Shown here piece after piece: positions 15,580-23,485 of a stretch of DNA of 64,000 nucleotides. The translations under genes and the position numbers were made by a program. The DNA lies in NCBI GenBank assembly GCA_964482955.1, contig CAYZZW010000002.1:1-64000 (forward strand), written 5' to 3'. The notes under the pieces were generated by a model. That model did not search any database, was not told the DNA's origin, and saw nothing but the letters and a program-made list of their open reading frames with translations. The DNA is from JAPLSN01 sp964482955 (lineage in GTDB: Bacteria > Spirochaetota > Spirochaetia > Treponematales > UBA12059). How positions within the stretch are numbered: position 1 is the stretch's first letter; each line of letters opens with the position of its first letter.

Positions 15580-16437
15580 TCAGTCGAAGGTGTAGGTGCT
15601 CCACTGGCGGACGAAGCCGGCGAAGCCGAGTTCGGCGGCGCGGTCGACCTGCGTCTCGGCCGAATCCTGGTAGTGCATGAGCAGGGTTTTCTTCTTGATG
15701 GCGGCGGGCAGGGCGGCGAGTTCGTCGAGCGACGAGTGGACGCCTCCCGTGAACAGCTGGCAGTCGTGGAAGATCGCCTTGAGCCCGAATTCGCGGTCGA
15801 GCCCGACGATCAGGTCAGGGTCGTAGCGCGTGTCGCTCGTGAAGAGCACCGACTTGTCGATGAGGACGCCGTAGCTGATCGACGATTCCTTCCAGGTCGG
15901 CGCCGAATCCGGGATGTGCTTGGTGCGGAAGACGGTGACGTGGATGCCGCCCACCGTCGCCTCCGCGCGCTCGCGGTCGGTGCCCTTCACGCGTTCGGGG
16001 CGGATCACGTTCCAGAAATCGGAAAACTCGAGGTTCTTCCCGTCGTGCTCCTCGTTGAAGGACGCCCCGCCGCGCAGCGACATGTTCCAGAGCTGCTTTT
16101 CGTATTCCTTCGTGATGATCACGTTCGGCTTCTTGCGCGGGCCGTAACGGTTCACGAGCATGACTTCCTCGAGGCCGCCGATGTGGTCCGCGTGCGAGTG
16201 CGTGATGAGGTAGTTCTGCACGTGCGTGACGGACAGTCCCAGGCGGGACAGGGCTTCGGGCGTCCGGCTGCCGCAGTCCACGAGCAGGTGGTCGCGGCCT
16301 TTGACGACGAGCAGGTTGTTCTGGAAGTATTTTTTCGAAAAGGCGCTGCCGGTCCCGACGAAGGTCAGGGTCAGCGCGCCGTCGTTGGCAAGCGAGAATG
16401 GGCCGGGCGCTTCCGGCAGCAACGATTTTTGGTCCAT
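15580..16437 (-). CDS. Metallo-beta-lactamase-fold hydrolase
   Basis: The 285-residue protein has the MBL core: FVGTGSAFSKKYFQNN, LLVDCGSRTPEAL, the HxHxDH motif in ITHSHADHIGGLEE, FHDCQLF with its metal Asp, and a final LLMHYQDS histidine. The arrangement is closest to RNase Z/phosphodiesterase-like hydrolases that lack the flexible arm. The substrate is unknown. The ATG at 16437 is chosen because the promoter -10 ends seven bases before it. It is divergent from the sigma-54-activator-like gene. Confidence 0.75.
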   Translation of the reverse strand: MDQKSLLPEAPGPFSLANDGALTLTFVGTGSAFSKKYFQNNLLVVKGRDHLLVDCGSRTPEALSRLGLSVTHVQNYLITHSHADHIGGLEEVMLVNRYGPRKKPNVIITKEYEKQLWNMSLRGGASFNEEHDGKNLEFSDFWNVIRPERVKGTDRERAEATVGGIHVTVFRTKHIPDSAPTWKESSISYGVLIDKSVLFTSDTRYDPDLIVGLDREFGLKAIFHDCQLFTGGVHSSLDELAALPAAIKKKTLLMHYQDSAETQVDRAAELGFAGFVRQWSTYTFD

Positions 16438-16444
16438 CCGGATA

Positions 16445-16472
16445 ACTATACCCGCTCGCGATGTTTTTTCAA
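16445..16472 (-). promoter_or_regulatory. Promoter of the MBL gene, leaderless
   Basis: Minus strand TTGAAA, 16 bases and TATAGT, then seven bases to the ATG. Confidence 0.6.
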
Positions 16473-16591
16473 TGGGGGCTTCGGCTTCGGACCCGCGGGA
16501 TGGTTGGAGATTTTGGACATTTTTCCGGTTTAAGTGATGCAACTATCGCGTCGTGACGGAAAAAGAATCGTCCGTGCCATTCAAACGGGAT

Positions 16592-16597
16592 TATACT
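16592..16597 (+). promoter_or_regulatory. -10 element of the 16604 regulator
   Basis: TATACT ends six bases before the ATG at 16604. A -35 hexamer at the proper distance is weak. Confidence 0.4.
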
Positions 16598-16603
16598 GCC
16601 CGC

Positions 16604-17731
16604 ATGCGTAGCATCCTGATCGTCGACCCGGATCGGCGGGAATCCCGGAGAATCGCGTCGCTTCTCGCCGAGGATTTCGAAACGGACTGCGCGGACGACG
16701 ACGACGAAGGACGGGAAAAACTCCGCGCGCGGCCTTTCGACCTCGTGCTGGTTTCGCTTGACTTCGAAGACGCCGAACGCAGCCTCGACTTCGTCGAGGA
16801 GGTGGCCGCCTCGGACCACCCGCCGAAGGTCGTGTGCGCGTCGGAGCGCGCGGACACGACCCTGGCCGTCAAGGCGGGCCGGCGGGGCGCCGAGGAATTC
16901 GCGACCAAGCCGTACGCGCTCCCGCAGCTCCGGAAAAAGCTGCTCGACGCGACGCCGACGGCCCGCTCCCGCCGGGACAAGGCGCGCGCGCGGCGGGCTT
17001 CCCCGCTGATCGGCGAAAGCGAGCTGATGCTCGAGGTGAAGCGAACCCTGGCGCTGTACGGCGCCTACGACTACCCGGTGCTCATCCTCGGCGAGAGCGG
17101 CACCGGCAAGGACCTGGCCGCCCGGGACGTGCACGCCCAGTCGTCGCGCGCCGCCCGGCCTTTCGTGGCCCTCAACTGCGGCGCCATCCCCTCCCAGCTG
17201 GCGGAGAGCGAACTGTTCGGAACCGAGCGGGGCGCCTTCACGGGCGCGATCGGGCATCCCGGCGCGTGGGAACGCGCGAACGGCGGCACGCTGTTCCTCG
17301 ACGAGATCGGGGCCCTGTCCCCGGACGTCCAGGTGAAGCTGCTCCGCGCGCTGGAGTCGGGCGAGGTTCTCAGGCTCGGCGGCTGCGTGCCGATGCGGAG
17401 CGACGTGCGCATCCTCGCCGCGACGAACGCGGACATCAAGCCGGGCGGGACGGCGGCGCTCCGGAACGACTTGTATTACCGGCTCAACACGCTGTCCGTC
17501 ACCATGCCGCCGCTCCGGAAGCGCGTCGAGGACATCCCCCTGCTCGTCGAGCACCTGTCACGAACCTGCTGCGACGGCAAGCGCGTGGACGGCGCCGCGA
17601 TGCGGACCCTCGAAACCTACGCCTGGCCGGGGAACGTCCGCCAACTGCGGAACACCCTGTGCCGGTCCACCGTGAACGCGCACGAGGCGGAGTGCATCGA
17701 GACGCGACACATCCGGTTCGACGACGAGTGA
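16604..17731 (+). CDS. NtrC-family sigma-54 activator lacking a DNA-binding domain
   Basis: The 375-residue protein has a receiver-like domain (1-120) and an AAA+ sigma-54 interaction domain (about 135-365). Visible motifs are Walker A GESGTGKD, an intact GAFTGA loop (RGAFTGAIG), Walker B GGTLFLDEIG and the R-finger region NDLYYRLNTLSV. It stops at WPGNVRQLRNTL plus about 30 residues, so the usual Fis-type HTH is absent. At the expected phospho-acceptor position is Ser51 (DLVLVSLD), with an Asp two residues on. It should still contact sigma-54 polymerase and hydrolyse ATP, perhaps from solution as in FlgR- or CtcC-type activators. Its trigger is unclear. Confidence 0.82.
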   Translation: MRSILIVDPDRRESRRIASLLAEDFETDCADDDDEGREKLRARPFDLVLVSLDFEDAERSLDFVEEVAASDHPPKVVCASERADTTLAVKAGRRGAEEFATKPYALPQLRKKLLDATPTARSRRDKARARRASPLIGESELMLEVKRTLALYGAYDYPVLILGESGTGKDLAARDVHAQSSRAARPFVALNCGAIPSQLAESELFGTERGAFTGAIGHPGAWERANGGTLFLDEIGALSPDVQVKLLRALESGEVLRLGGCVPMRSDVRILAATNADIKPGGTAALRNDLYYRLNTLSVTMPPLRKRVEDIPLLVEHLSRTCCDGKRVDGAAMRTLETYAWPGNVRQLRNTLCRSTVNAHEAECIETRHIRFDDE

Positions 17732-17786
17732 AGCGCCGTCCATGCACCCGTTCTTGGATGTCTTCCATAAGAATCCACACTGGTAT

Positions 17787-17816
17787 TTGACAGGATGAGG
17801 TAAACCGGTTTATATC
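17787..17816 (+). promoter_or_regulatory. malQ promoter
   Basis: TTGACA, 18 bases and TATATC within an AT-richer stretch, 70 bases upstream of the malQ ATG. Confidence 0.6.
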
Positions 17817-17885
17817 TCTACCATCACGGGGTTTTCCGCCCGCCCGCACTACGGACGGCGCGATTCCCGACGCGATGGAGCCGTC

Positions 17886-19472
17886 ATGCGCGTTTCCCGT
17901 TCCGCGGGCATTCTCCTCCATATCAGTTCCCTTCCCGGGCCGTACGGCATCGGCGAGCTGGACGATCGGGCGAAAGCGTTCGTCGGCCTGGTCGCGGACG
18001 CGGGCGTGGCGTTCTGGCAAACCCTGCCCATCGGACCCACGGGCTTCGGGGATTCGCCGTACGCGTCCTTTTCGTCGTTCGCGGGCAACGAGCTGTTCAT
18101 CTCGACCGACGCGCTCGTGGCGGAAGGACTCGTCGGGGACGCGGACGCGTCCGCGCTCCGCCGGCCGGAGGGGTCGGTGGACTACGGCGCGCTGATTCCG
18201 GCCAAATTCGCGCTGCTCGACCGGGCGGCCGACGCCTTCGTCCGGCGCGCGTCGGGGGTGCGGCGCGCGGCGTACGAGCGCTTCGTCGCCGACAACGCCT
18301 CCTGGCTCGAAGACTACGCGCTGTTCCGCGCCCTGAAGCGCGATTTCGACGGCGACGCCGCCCGGCGCGGACTCCATGGCTCGACCTGGACGTCGTGGCC
18401 CGAAGCGCTCGCCCTCCGCGAACCCGAAGCCCTGGCCGAAGCCCGGCGGGAAAACGCCGACGACGCGGCGCGTTGGAAGGTCTTCCAGTTCCTGTTCGAC
18501 GAACAGTGGCGCGCGCTCAAGGCGCATGCGAACGACCGGGGCGTGCGCGTCATCGGCGACATTCCCATTTTCGCGGCGGCCGATTCCGCCGACGTCTGGG
18601 CTCACCGCGCGCTGTTCGCGCTCGACGCTTCGGGCGCGCCGCGGGAAGTCGCCGGCGTTCCCCCCGACTACTTTTCCGAAGACGGCCAGCTCTGGGGGAA
18701 TCCCCTGTACGACTGGGACGCGCACGAACGGAGCGGTTTCGCCTGGTGGATCGAGCGCCTTCGGTCGGCGTTCGCCCGCTTCGACGCGGTCCGCATCGAC
18801 CATTTCCGCGGCTTCGAATCGTATTGGGCCGTGCCCGGGAGCGCCCGAACGGCGCGGGAGGGCGTCTGGCGCCCGGCGCCGGGGCGGGCGCTGTTCGAAT
18901 CGGTCAGGTCCGCGCTCGGGGAGGGACTGCCCGTGATCGCCGAGGATCTGGGGTTCATCACTCCTGAGGTGCGCGCGCTGCGCGACGATCTCGGCTTCCC
19001 TGGCATGAAGATTCTGCAGTTCGGTTTCGACGCGGAGGAATCGGGCACGGGACTCGATACGGCGAATCCCTTCCTGCCGCACAACTATCCGCGCGACTGC
19101 GTCGTCTACACCGGGACGCACGACAACGACACGGCCCTCGGCTGGGTCGAGGCGGCGAGCGCGGAAGAGCGGGTGTTCCTTGCCGAGTATGTCGGCGCGG
19201 GCGAGGCGGCCCTGGACGCCGAGGTTTTGGCCGCCGCGCTCGTGCGCGAAGCCCTGAAGTCGCCCGCGGAGCTCGCGGTGGTGCCGGCGCAGGACCTCCT
19301 GGGGCTCGGTTCGCCGGCCCGGATGAACACGCCGTCGACGGTCGGCGGCAACTGGCGCTGGCGTCTCCGCCCGGGGCAGCTGTCGGCGGAGGCGCTCCGC
19401 GATTTCGGCGCGCTCTGCGCGCTCTACGGCAGGAGGCCGAGAACCGCCGGCGCGCGCCCGGCGACGAGGTAA
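17886..19472 (+). CDS. malQ: 4-alpha-glucanotransferase (GH77, amylomaltase)
   Basis: The 528-residue enzyme matches MalQ/GH77 throughout: RSAGILLHISSLPGPYGIG, WQTLPIGPTGFGDSPYASFS as key N-terminal blocks, ADVWAHRALFALD, the nucleophile region VRIDHFRGFESYW, the acid/base region VIAEDLGFITPEV and the third Asp in YTGTHDNDT. It transfers alpha-1,4-glucan chains between maltodextrins in the cytoplasm. The ATG has GGAG upstream. The last 49 bases run antisense into the convergent prenyltransferase gene, giving an extended C-terminus (RTAGARPATR). Confidence 0.93.
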   Translation: MRVSRSAGILLHISSLPGPYGIGELDDRAKAFVGLVADAGVAFWQTLPIGPTGFGDSPYASFSSFAGNELFISTDALVAEGLVGDADASALRRPEGSVDYGALIPAKFALLDRAADAFVRRASGVRRAAYERFVADNASWLEDYALFRALKRDFDGDAARRGLHGSTWTSWPEALALREPEALAEARRENADDAARWKVFQFLFDEQWRALKAHANDRGVRVIGDIPIFAAADSADVWAHRALFALDASGAPREVAGVPPDYFSEDGQLWGNPLYDWDAHERSGFAWWIERLRSAFARFDAVRIDHFRGFESYWAVPGSARTAREGVWRPAPGRALFESVRSALGEGLPVIAEDLGFITPEVRALRDDLGFPGMKILQFGFDAEESGTGLDTANPFLPHNYPRDCVVYTGTHDNDTALGWVEAASAEERVFLAEYVGAGEAALDAEVLAAALVREALKSPAELAVVPAQDLLGLGSPARMNTPSTVGGNWRWRLRPGQLSAEALRDFGALCALYGRRPRTAGARPATR

Positions 19473-20380
19473 GCCGCCGCGAGCGCCGCGGTGAATGCCA
19501 GGAACCCGAGACTCACCGAACTCATCGACGCGCTCTTCGTGCGGGCGGAAAACCCGCGGCGGAACATGCCCGCGAGCAAGGTGGCGTTCGCGGCAACTGC
19601 CGGGGCCAGGACGACCGGCGGCACGGCGGGCAGGGTGCCGCGCTCCCCGAGGATCAACGCGGAACTCCACGCGGCGCAGATCAGCGCGACGAAGGCCGCG
19701 AGGGCCGGCCAGCCGGGCGCGACGATGCCGCCGTCGGGGCCGCGCCGAGCGGACAGCACCGCGACGGTGCGCCTGCCCGCGCGCCGGTCGGCCTCCGCGT
19801 CGCAGAGGTTGTTGGCGGACAGGATGGCGGCGATGAAGCAACTCGACGGGATGCCCGCCAGGGCGGCGGCGCCGTCGATCGTCCCGGTCTGCGAATAGAC
19901 GCCGACGAGGAACAGGACTTCGCCGAGGAAACCGCCCGCGAAAAACTCGCCCAGCGGCGTCGAGGAGATCGGCAGCGGACCTCCCGAATAGGCGAAGCCG
20001 ACGACCAGGCAGACGAAGCCCGCGGGCACGAGCGCCCAACCCGCGCGCGCGGCGAGCACGAATCCGAGCACGGCTGCCGCGCCGAACAGCGCGAGCGACG
20101 CGACGAGGGTCTGCCCCGGATCGGCGCCGCCGTGCAGTATGGCCTTGTCCCGTTCGAAGTTGCCTTCCGCGCGGTCGCCGCCACGCAGCCAGTCGAAATA
20201 CGAATTGAAGCCCGTCGTGCCCATGTCGACGCAGAGCGCGGCGGCCAGCGCGAGCGCGAAAGCCGCCGGGTCGAGCGATCCGGTCCGCCAGCGGACGAAC
20301 AGCGCGGACAGCGCGAGCGTCGAGACGCTCACGATCTTCGTCTTCAGTTCCACGACGCCCAGGAATTGCCGTACGGTCAC
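19424..20380 (-). CDS. UbiA-family prenyltransferase, MenA-like
   Basis: The 318-residue integral membrane protein has about eight to nine helices and both polyprenyl-diphosphate/Mg motifs: a first Asp-rich site in GFNSYFDWLRGGDRAEGN and a second in ANNLCDAEADRRAGRRTVAV. The second motif is characteristic of 1,4-dihydroxy-2-naphthoate prenyltransferases of menaquinone synthesis. No other men genes are in view, so the acceptor is inferred. It starts at GTG 20380 with GGAGG upstream. Its 3' end overlaps malQ by 49 bases on the opposite strand. Confidence 0.8.
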   Translation of the reverse strand: MTVRQFLGVVELKTKIVSVSTLALSALFVRWRTGSLDPAAFALALAAALCVDMGTTGFNSYFDWLRGGDRAEGNFERDKAILHGGADPGQTLVASLALFGAAAVLGFVLAARAGWALVPAGFVCLVVGFAYSGGPLPISSTPLGEFFAGGFLGEVLFLVGVYSQTGTIDGAAALAGIPSSCFIAAILSANNLCDAEADRRAGRRTVAVLSARRGPDGGIVAPGWPALAAFVALICAAWSSALILGERGTLPAVPPVVLAPAVAANATLLAGMFRRGFSARTKSASMSSVSLGFLAFTAALAAAYLVAGRAPAVLGLLP

Positions 20381-20586
20381 GATGTTCCTCCGGAACCGAG
20401 GGTGGACCGAAAACGCCGCTTGCGCAAGCGCCTCCGCCGTCCGGGAACGCCGCGGCCGCGGCTTCGCTTTTTTCCTTGCGCGCCCGGTCTTTCCCGGCTA
20501 CTGTTAGGTGCGGCGCGTGCGCCGAAATGGCGCGTTGCGCAATTCAGGAAACGGCGGGCGGCCGCAAACGCGATCGGAACGGATGC

Positions 20587-22089
20587 ATGGGCGATACGAC
20601 TGACCACCGCGACAGGATCAAGCTCCTCGAGCGCGAGATCGACCTCCTGCGCTCGCAGAACCAGCGCCTCTCGGACCTGCTCGGCGAGCAGGAACGGCGC
20701 CACCACGACCTCGAGGAACGCCTCTCGGTCGACGCGCGGAGCGGATTGCCGAACCATGTCCGCCTGAGCGTCGACCTCGATCTGGCGATCGACCGGGCGC
20801 TGACGTCCGGCGAGAAATTGGCCGTGGTCATCGTCAAATTCGACTCGCGCATGGCGGTGATGTCTCGGACGATGAAGCCGACTATCATCGAGTGGATCCT
20901 CTACCAGACCGGGCAGCGCCTGCTCGAGGCGGTATCGGCGGGCGACGGCCTCTACCATTCCCGGGACGACGAGTTCGTGATCGTCTTCCGCGACGCGGGC
21001 GACCTCGACGCCCTCAAGAAGCGCATCTCGGCGGCGATGGCCGCCATCGGGAAGCCGCACGTCTTCTCCGGCTGCCACCTGGCGGTGGGCTGCGTGGCGG
21101 GAGCGGCGGTGTTCCCGGAGCACGGGCTCGAGCGCGGGCGGCTCCTCCACAACGCGGACATCGCCCTCGAGTACGCCGAAACCAAGGGCCGTCCGGTGAA
21201 ATTCTTCTCGGAAAAGATCCGCGAGTCGGTCGTCGAGAAGATGGAGCTCCAGAACGCCATCCTCAAGGCGCTCGAGTCCCAGGCCATCAAGGAGATCTCC
21301 CGGCAGTTCCACCTGTACTACCAGCCCATCGTCACCATCGACTCGGTCGGGCCGGATTCCGTGAAGATCGCGAAGGTCGACGCGGAAGTCCTCATCCGCT
21401 GGCGCCACCCGACGCGCGGGCTGCTCGCGCCGAACCTGTTCATTCCCATGGCCGAGGAGACGGGGCTCATCATCCCCATCGGGAACTGGGTGCTCTATCA
21501 AGCCGCCCGGGCGCTTTCGGAATGGAAGGACGGGGCGCTCGGCGCGGTGGGCCTGTCGGTCAACCTGTCGCCGCGCCAGTTCTCGAGCGACCACCTGTTC
21601 GAGAACGTGAAGCGCGTCATGCAGCGGGAGGGCCGCGAGCGCCTCAAGTTCGAGATCACCGAATCCTGCCTCATGGACGACCCCGCCCAGGCCGTCGGCC
21701 GCATGGAGCGGCTCAAGGCGGAGGGCGTCAGTTTCTCCGTCGACGATTTCGGCACCGGCTATTCGTCGCTCAGCTACCTGAGCAAGCTGCCGGTCTCGTC
21801 GCTCAAGGTCGACCAGTCCTTCGTCCGCCACATCGAGGACTCGCCGCAGGACCGGACCATCGTGCGCACGATCCTCTCCCTCGGCAAGGAGATGGCCTTC
21901 GACGTCGTGTGCGAGGGCGTGGAGAGCGAGCGGCAGCTCCGCATGCTCACGGAGGACGGGTGCTCGCGCATGCAGGGATATCTCTTCGGGCAACCCCAGC
22001 CGGCCGAGCGCTTCGCGTCGGTGTGCGAGGAACTCACGCGGCGTCCCGTGCCGTTCGCCCGCCTCCGCGAATTCGCCGCCGGGGCATGA
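20587..22089 (+). CDS. c-di-GMP phosphodiesterase with degenerate GGDEF and intact EAL
   Basis: This 500-residue soluble protein has an N-terminal coiled coil (about 5-45), a GGDEF-like domain (about 45-210) whose signature is SRDDEF in place of GGDEF, and an EAL domain (about 225-490). The EAL catalytic set is visible: DAEVLIRW (EVL variant), NLSPRQF, FEITES, VDDFGTGYSSL, KVDQSFV, CEGVES and GYLFGQP. It should hydrolyse c-di-GMP to pGpG, with the dead cyclase domain perhaps regulatory. There is no sensor domain. It is monocistronic; the only upstream element is a weak GGAACGG. Confidence 0.85.
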   Translation: MGDTTDHRDRIKLLEREIDLLRSQNQRLSDLLGEQERRHHDLEERLSVDARSGLPNHVRLSVDLDLAIDRALTSGEKLAVVIVKFDSRMAVMSRTMKPTIIEWILYQTGQRLLEAVSAGDGLYHSRDDEFVIVFRDAGDLDALKKRISAAMAAIGKPHVFSGCHLAVGCVAGAAVFPEHGLERGRLLHNADIALEYAETKGRPVKFFSEKIRESVVEKMELQNAILKALESQAIKEISRQFHLYYQPIVTIDSVGPDSVKIAKVDAEVLIRWRHPTRGLLAPNLFIPMAEETGLIIPIGNWVLYQAARALSEWKDGALGAVGLSVNLSPRQFSSDHLFENVKRVMQREGRERLKFEITESCLMDDPAQAVGRMERLKAEGVSFSVDDFGTGYSSLSYLSKLPVSSLKVDQSFVRHIEDSPQDRTIVRTILSLGKEMAFDVVCEGVESERQLRMLTEDGCSRMQGYLFGQPQPAERFASVCEELTRRPVPFARLREFAAGA

Positions 22090-22099
22090 ACCGGCGCGG

Positions 22100-22112
22100 C
22101 CCCCCCCCCCCC
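22100..22112 (+). repeat. Homopolymeric C13 tract
   Basis: Thirteen consecutive C lie just after the EAL gene and seven bases before a TTGACG -35 hexamer. Such tracts are slippage-prone. Confidence 0.7.
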
Positions 22113-22119
22113 ACCGCGC

Positions 22120-22149
22120 TTGACGCCGTGCGGACCTTCGGGACAGAGT
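22120..22149 (+). promoter_or_regulatory. Candidate promoter of the first DUF3798-like lipoprotein
   Basis: TTGACG, 18 bases and CAGAGT. The -10 is weak; the C13 tract is immediately upstream. Confidence 0.4.
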
Positions 22150-22209
22150 TGCCCCCCGCGTAGGCGCGGGGAACATGCCGGACGTGTCCATAGCCAGGAA
22201 GGTAATCCC

Positions 22210-23391
22210 GTGAAAGCTTCGCCCCTGTTCCGAGTCATCGCGCTCGTGTCCGCCGTCGTCTTCGTCTCCGCCTTCGCTTCGTGCCGGCGCGGCGCCTCGG
22301 CGCCGGGCGAGCGGGGCAGCGTCCAGGGCACCGCCCGGGAACCCGCCCGCGTCGCGCTCGTCGTGCCGACGAATCAGGGCGGTCCGGCCTCGTTCGCCGA
22401 AACCGCGGCGCGGGCGCGGGCGCTCGTCACCGAGGGAGGCCCCTGGAAACTCGTCGAAGCGCCCTGGGGGCGGAGCGGCGACGCCCGCGAAGCCTTCATC
22501 GCCGCCGTGGCCGCGCAGGCGGACGACCCGGCCTTGTCCGCCGTCGTGGTGGCGCCGGCGCCCGTCGGCACGGCCGAGGCGTTCCGCCGCGCCGCGGAAG
22601 CGCGCCCCGCCCTGATCCGGATCGCCGTGACGCCGGACGAAGCTCCGGAATCCGTGCAGGCTTCCGCGACGCTCGTCGTGGAAGCGGATTTCGTGGCCGC
22701 TTCGTTCGACGCGGCTTCGGTCCTTCCGAAGACCGCGCGCGCCGTCTGGGTCGACGCGACGAAGGGGGTTGCCGGCGAGACCGCCCGGCGGAAGGCCGCC
22801 TTCCGCGAGACGCTGGCCGCGCGCGGCTTGTCCCTCGCCGTCCTCGACGCCCAGGCGGCCGTGGCCGACCGCAAGCCGGGGGCCCTGGACGCGTTCGCCT
22901 CGCGAGCCCTGGACGGTTTCGCCTCCGGCGGCGGCGGGACGGTCGGCGTTCTCGCAGCGGACGAAACGACATGGCTCGCCTTCGCGCGCGCGGCGAAAGG
23001 CCGTTCCGTGATCCTGCTCGGCTGTCCGGATCCTTCATTTGAATCGTTGTATTCGGTACTCGGGGCGGATCGGGCCGCGCTCGCGGAAGCCTGGAAGCCG
23101 GCGGCCTTTTTGGGGGGCGTGTCGACCGGGACGGCGGTCCTGCTCGAGCCGGTTCTGGCCCTGGCCGGGCGTCTCGACGGATCGGCGCCGCCGCGCGATT
23201 TCGCGACCGCCTGGGCCGAGTGGTCCGGCCCGCCGGGGAAGCCGCGCCTGGCCGCGATTCATTATGTCGATCCGTCCATCGACGTCCGGTCGAAGAACCA
23301 CTTGCTCGTGCGCGTCCCCCTTTCGGGGATCGGCGTGGAGCCGGGATCGTCCGCTCCGGTACCAGGGGAATTGTACCGGTTTAGCGAGTGA
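22210..23391 (+). CDS. Divergent DUF3798-type substrate-binding lipoprotein
   Basis: The 393-residue protein starts at GTG with AGGAAGG upstream and has a lipobox at FASC. Its body is a rapidly diverged paralogue of the next gene. Both share the pattern ADDPxxxAxVxxxAxxGTAEAFxR, then VEADFVAASF versus VNSDFISRGY and matching strand-helix order. It therefore looks like a periplasmic-binding-protein fold displayed on the membrane. Alanine-rich drift and loss of many conserved aromatic residues suggest an altered or lost ligand site. It lies immediately upstream of the canonical paralogue and its transporter. Confidence 0.65.
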   Translation: MKASPLFRVIALVSAVVFVSAFASCRRGASAPGERGSVQGTAREPARVALVVPTNQGGPASFAETAARARALVTEGGPWKLVEAPWGRSGDAREAFIAAVAAQADDPALSAVVVAPAPVGTAEAFRRAAEARPALIRIAVTPDEAPESVQASATLVVEADFVAASFDAASVLPKTARAVWVDATKGVAGETARRKAAFRETLAARGLSLAVLDAQAAVADRKPGALDAFASRALDGFASGGGGTVGVLAADETTWLAFARAAKGRSVILLGCPDPSFESLYSVLGADRAALAEAWKPAAFLGGVSTGTAVLLEPVLALAGRLDGSAPPRDFATAWAEWSGPPGKPRLAAIHYVDPSIDVRSKNHLLVRVPLSGIGVEPGSSAPVPGELYRFSE

Positions 23392-23419
23392 TCCGACGCG
23401 CTGGCGAACGATAAAACCC

Positions 23420-23447
23420 TTGACGTCTCCGGTTCTTCGAGTACAAT
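23420..23447 (+). promoter_or_regulatory. Promoter of the DUF3798 lipoprotein gene
   Basis: TTGACG, 16 bases and TACAAT, followed by a short leader with AGGAGGAAG. Confidence 0.65.
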
Positions 23448-23485
23448 GGGGTAGTCTTTCCAATCCGTATAGGAGGAAGTTCCAC

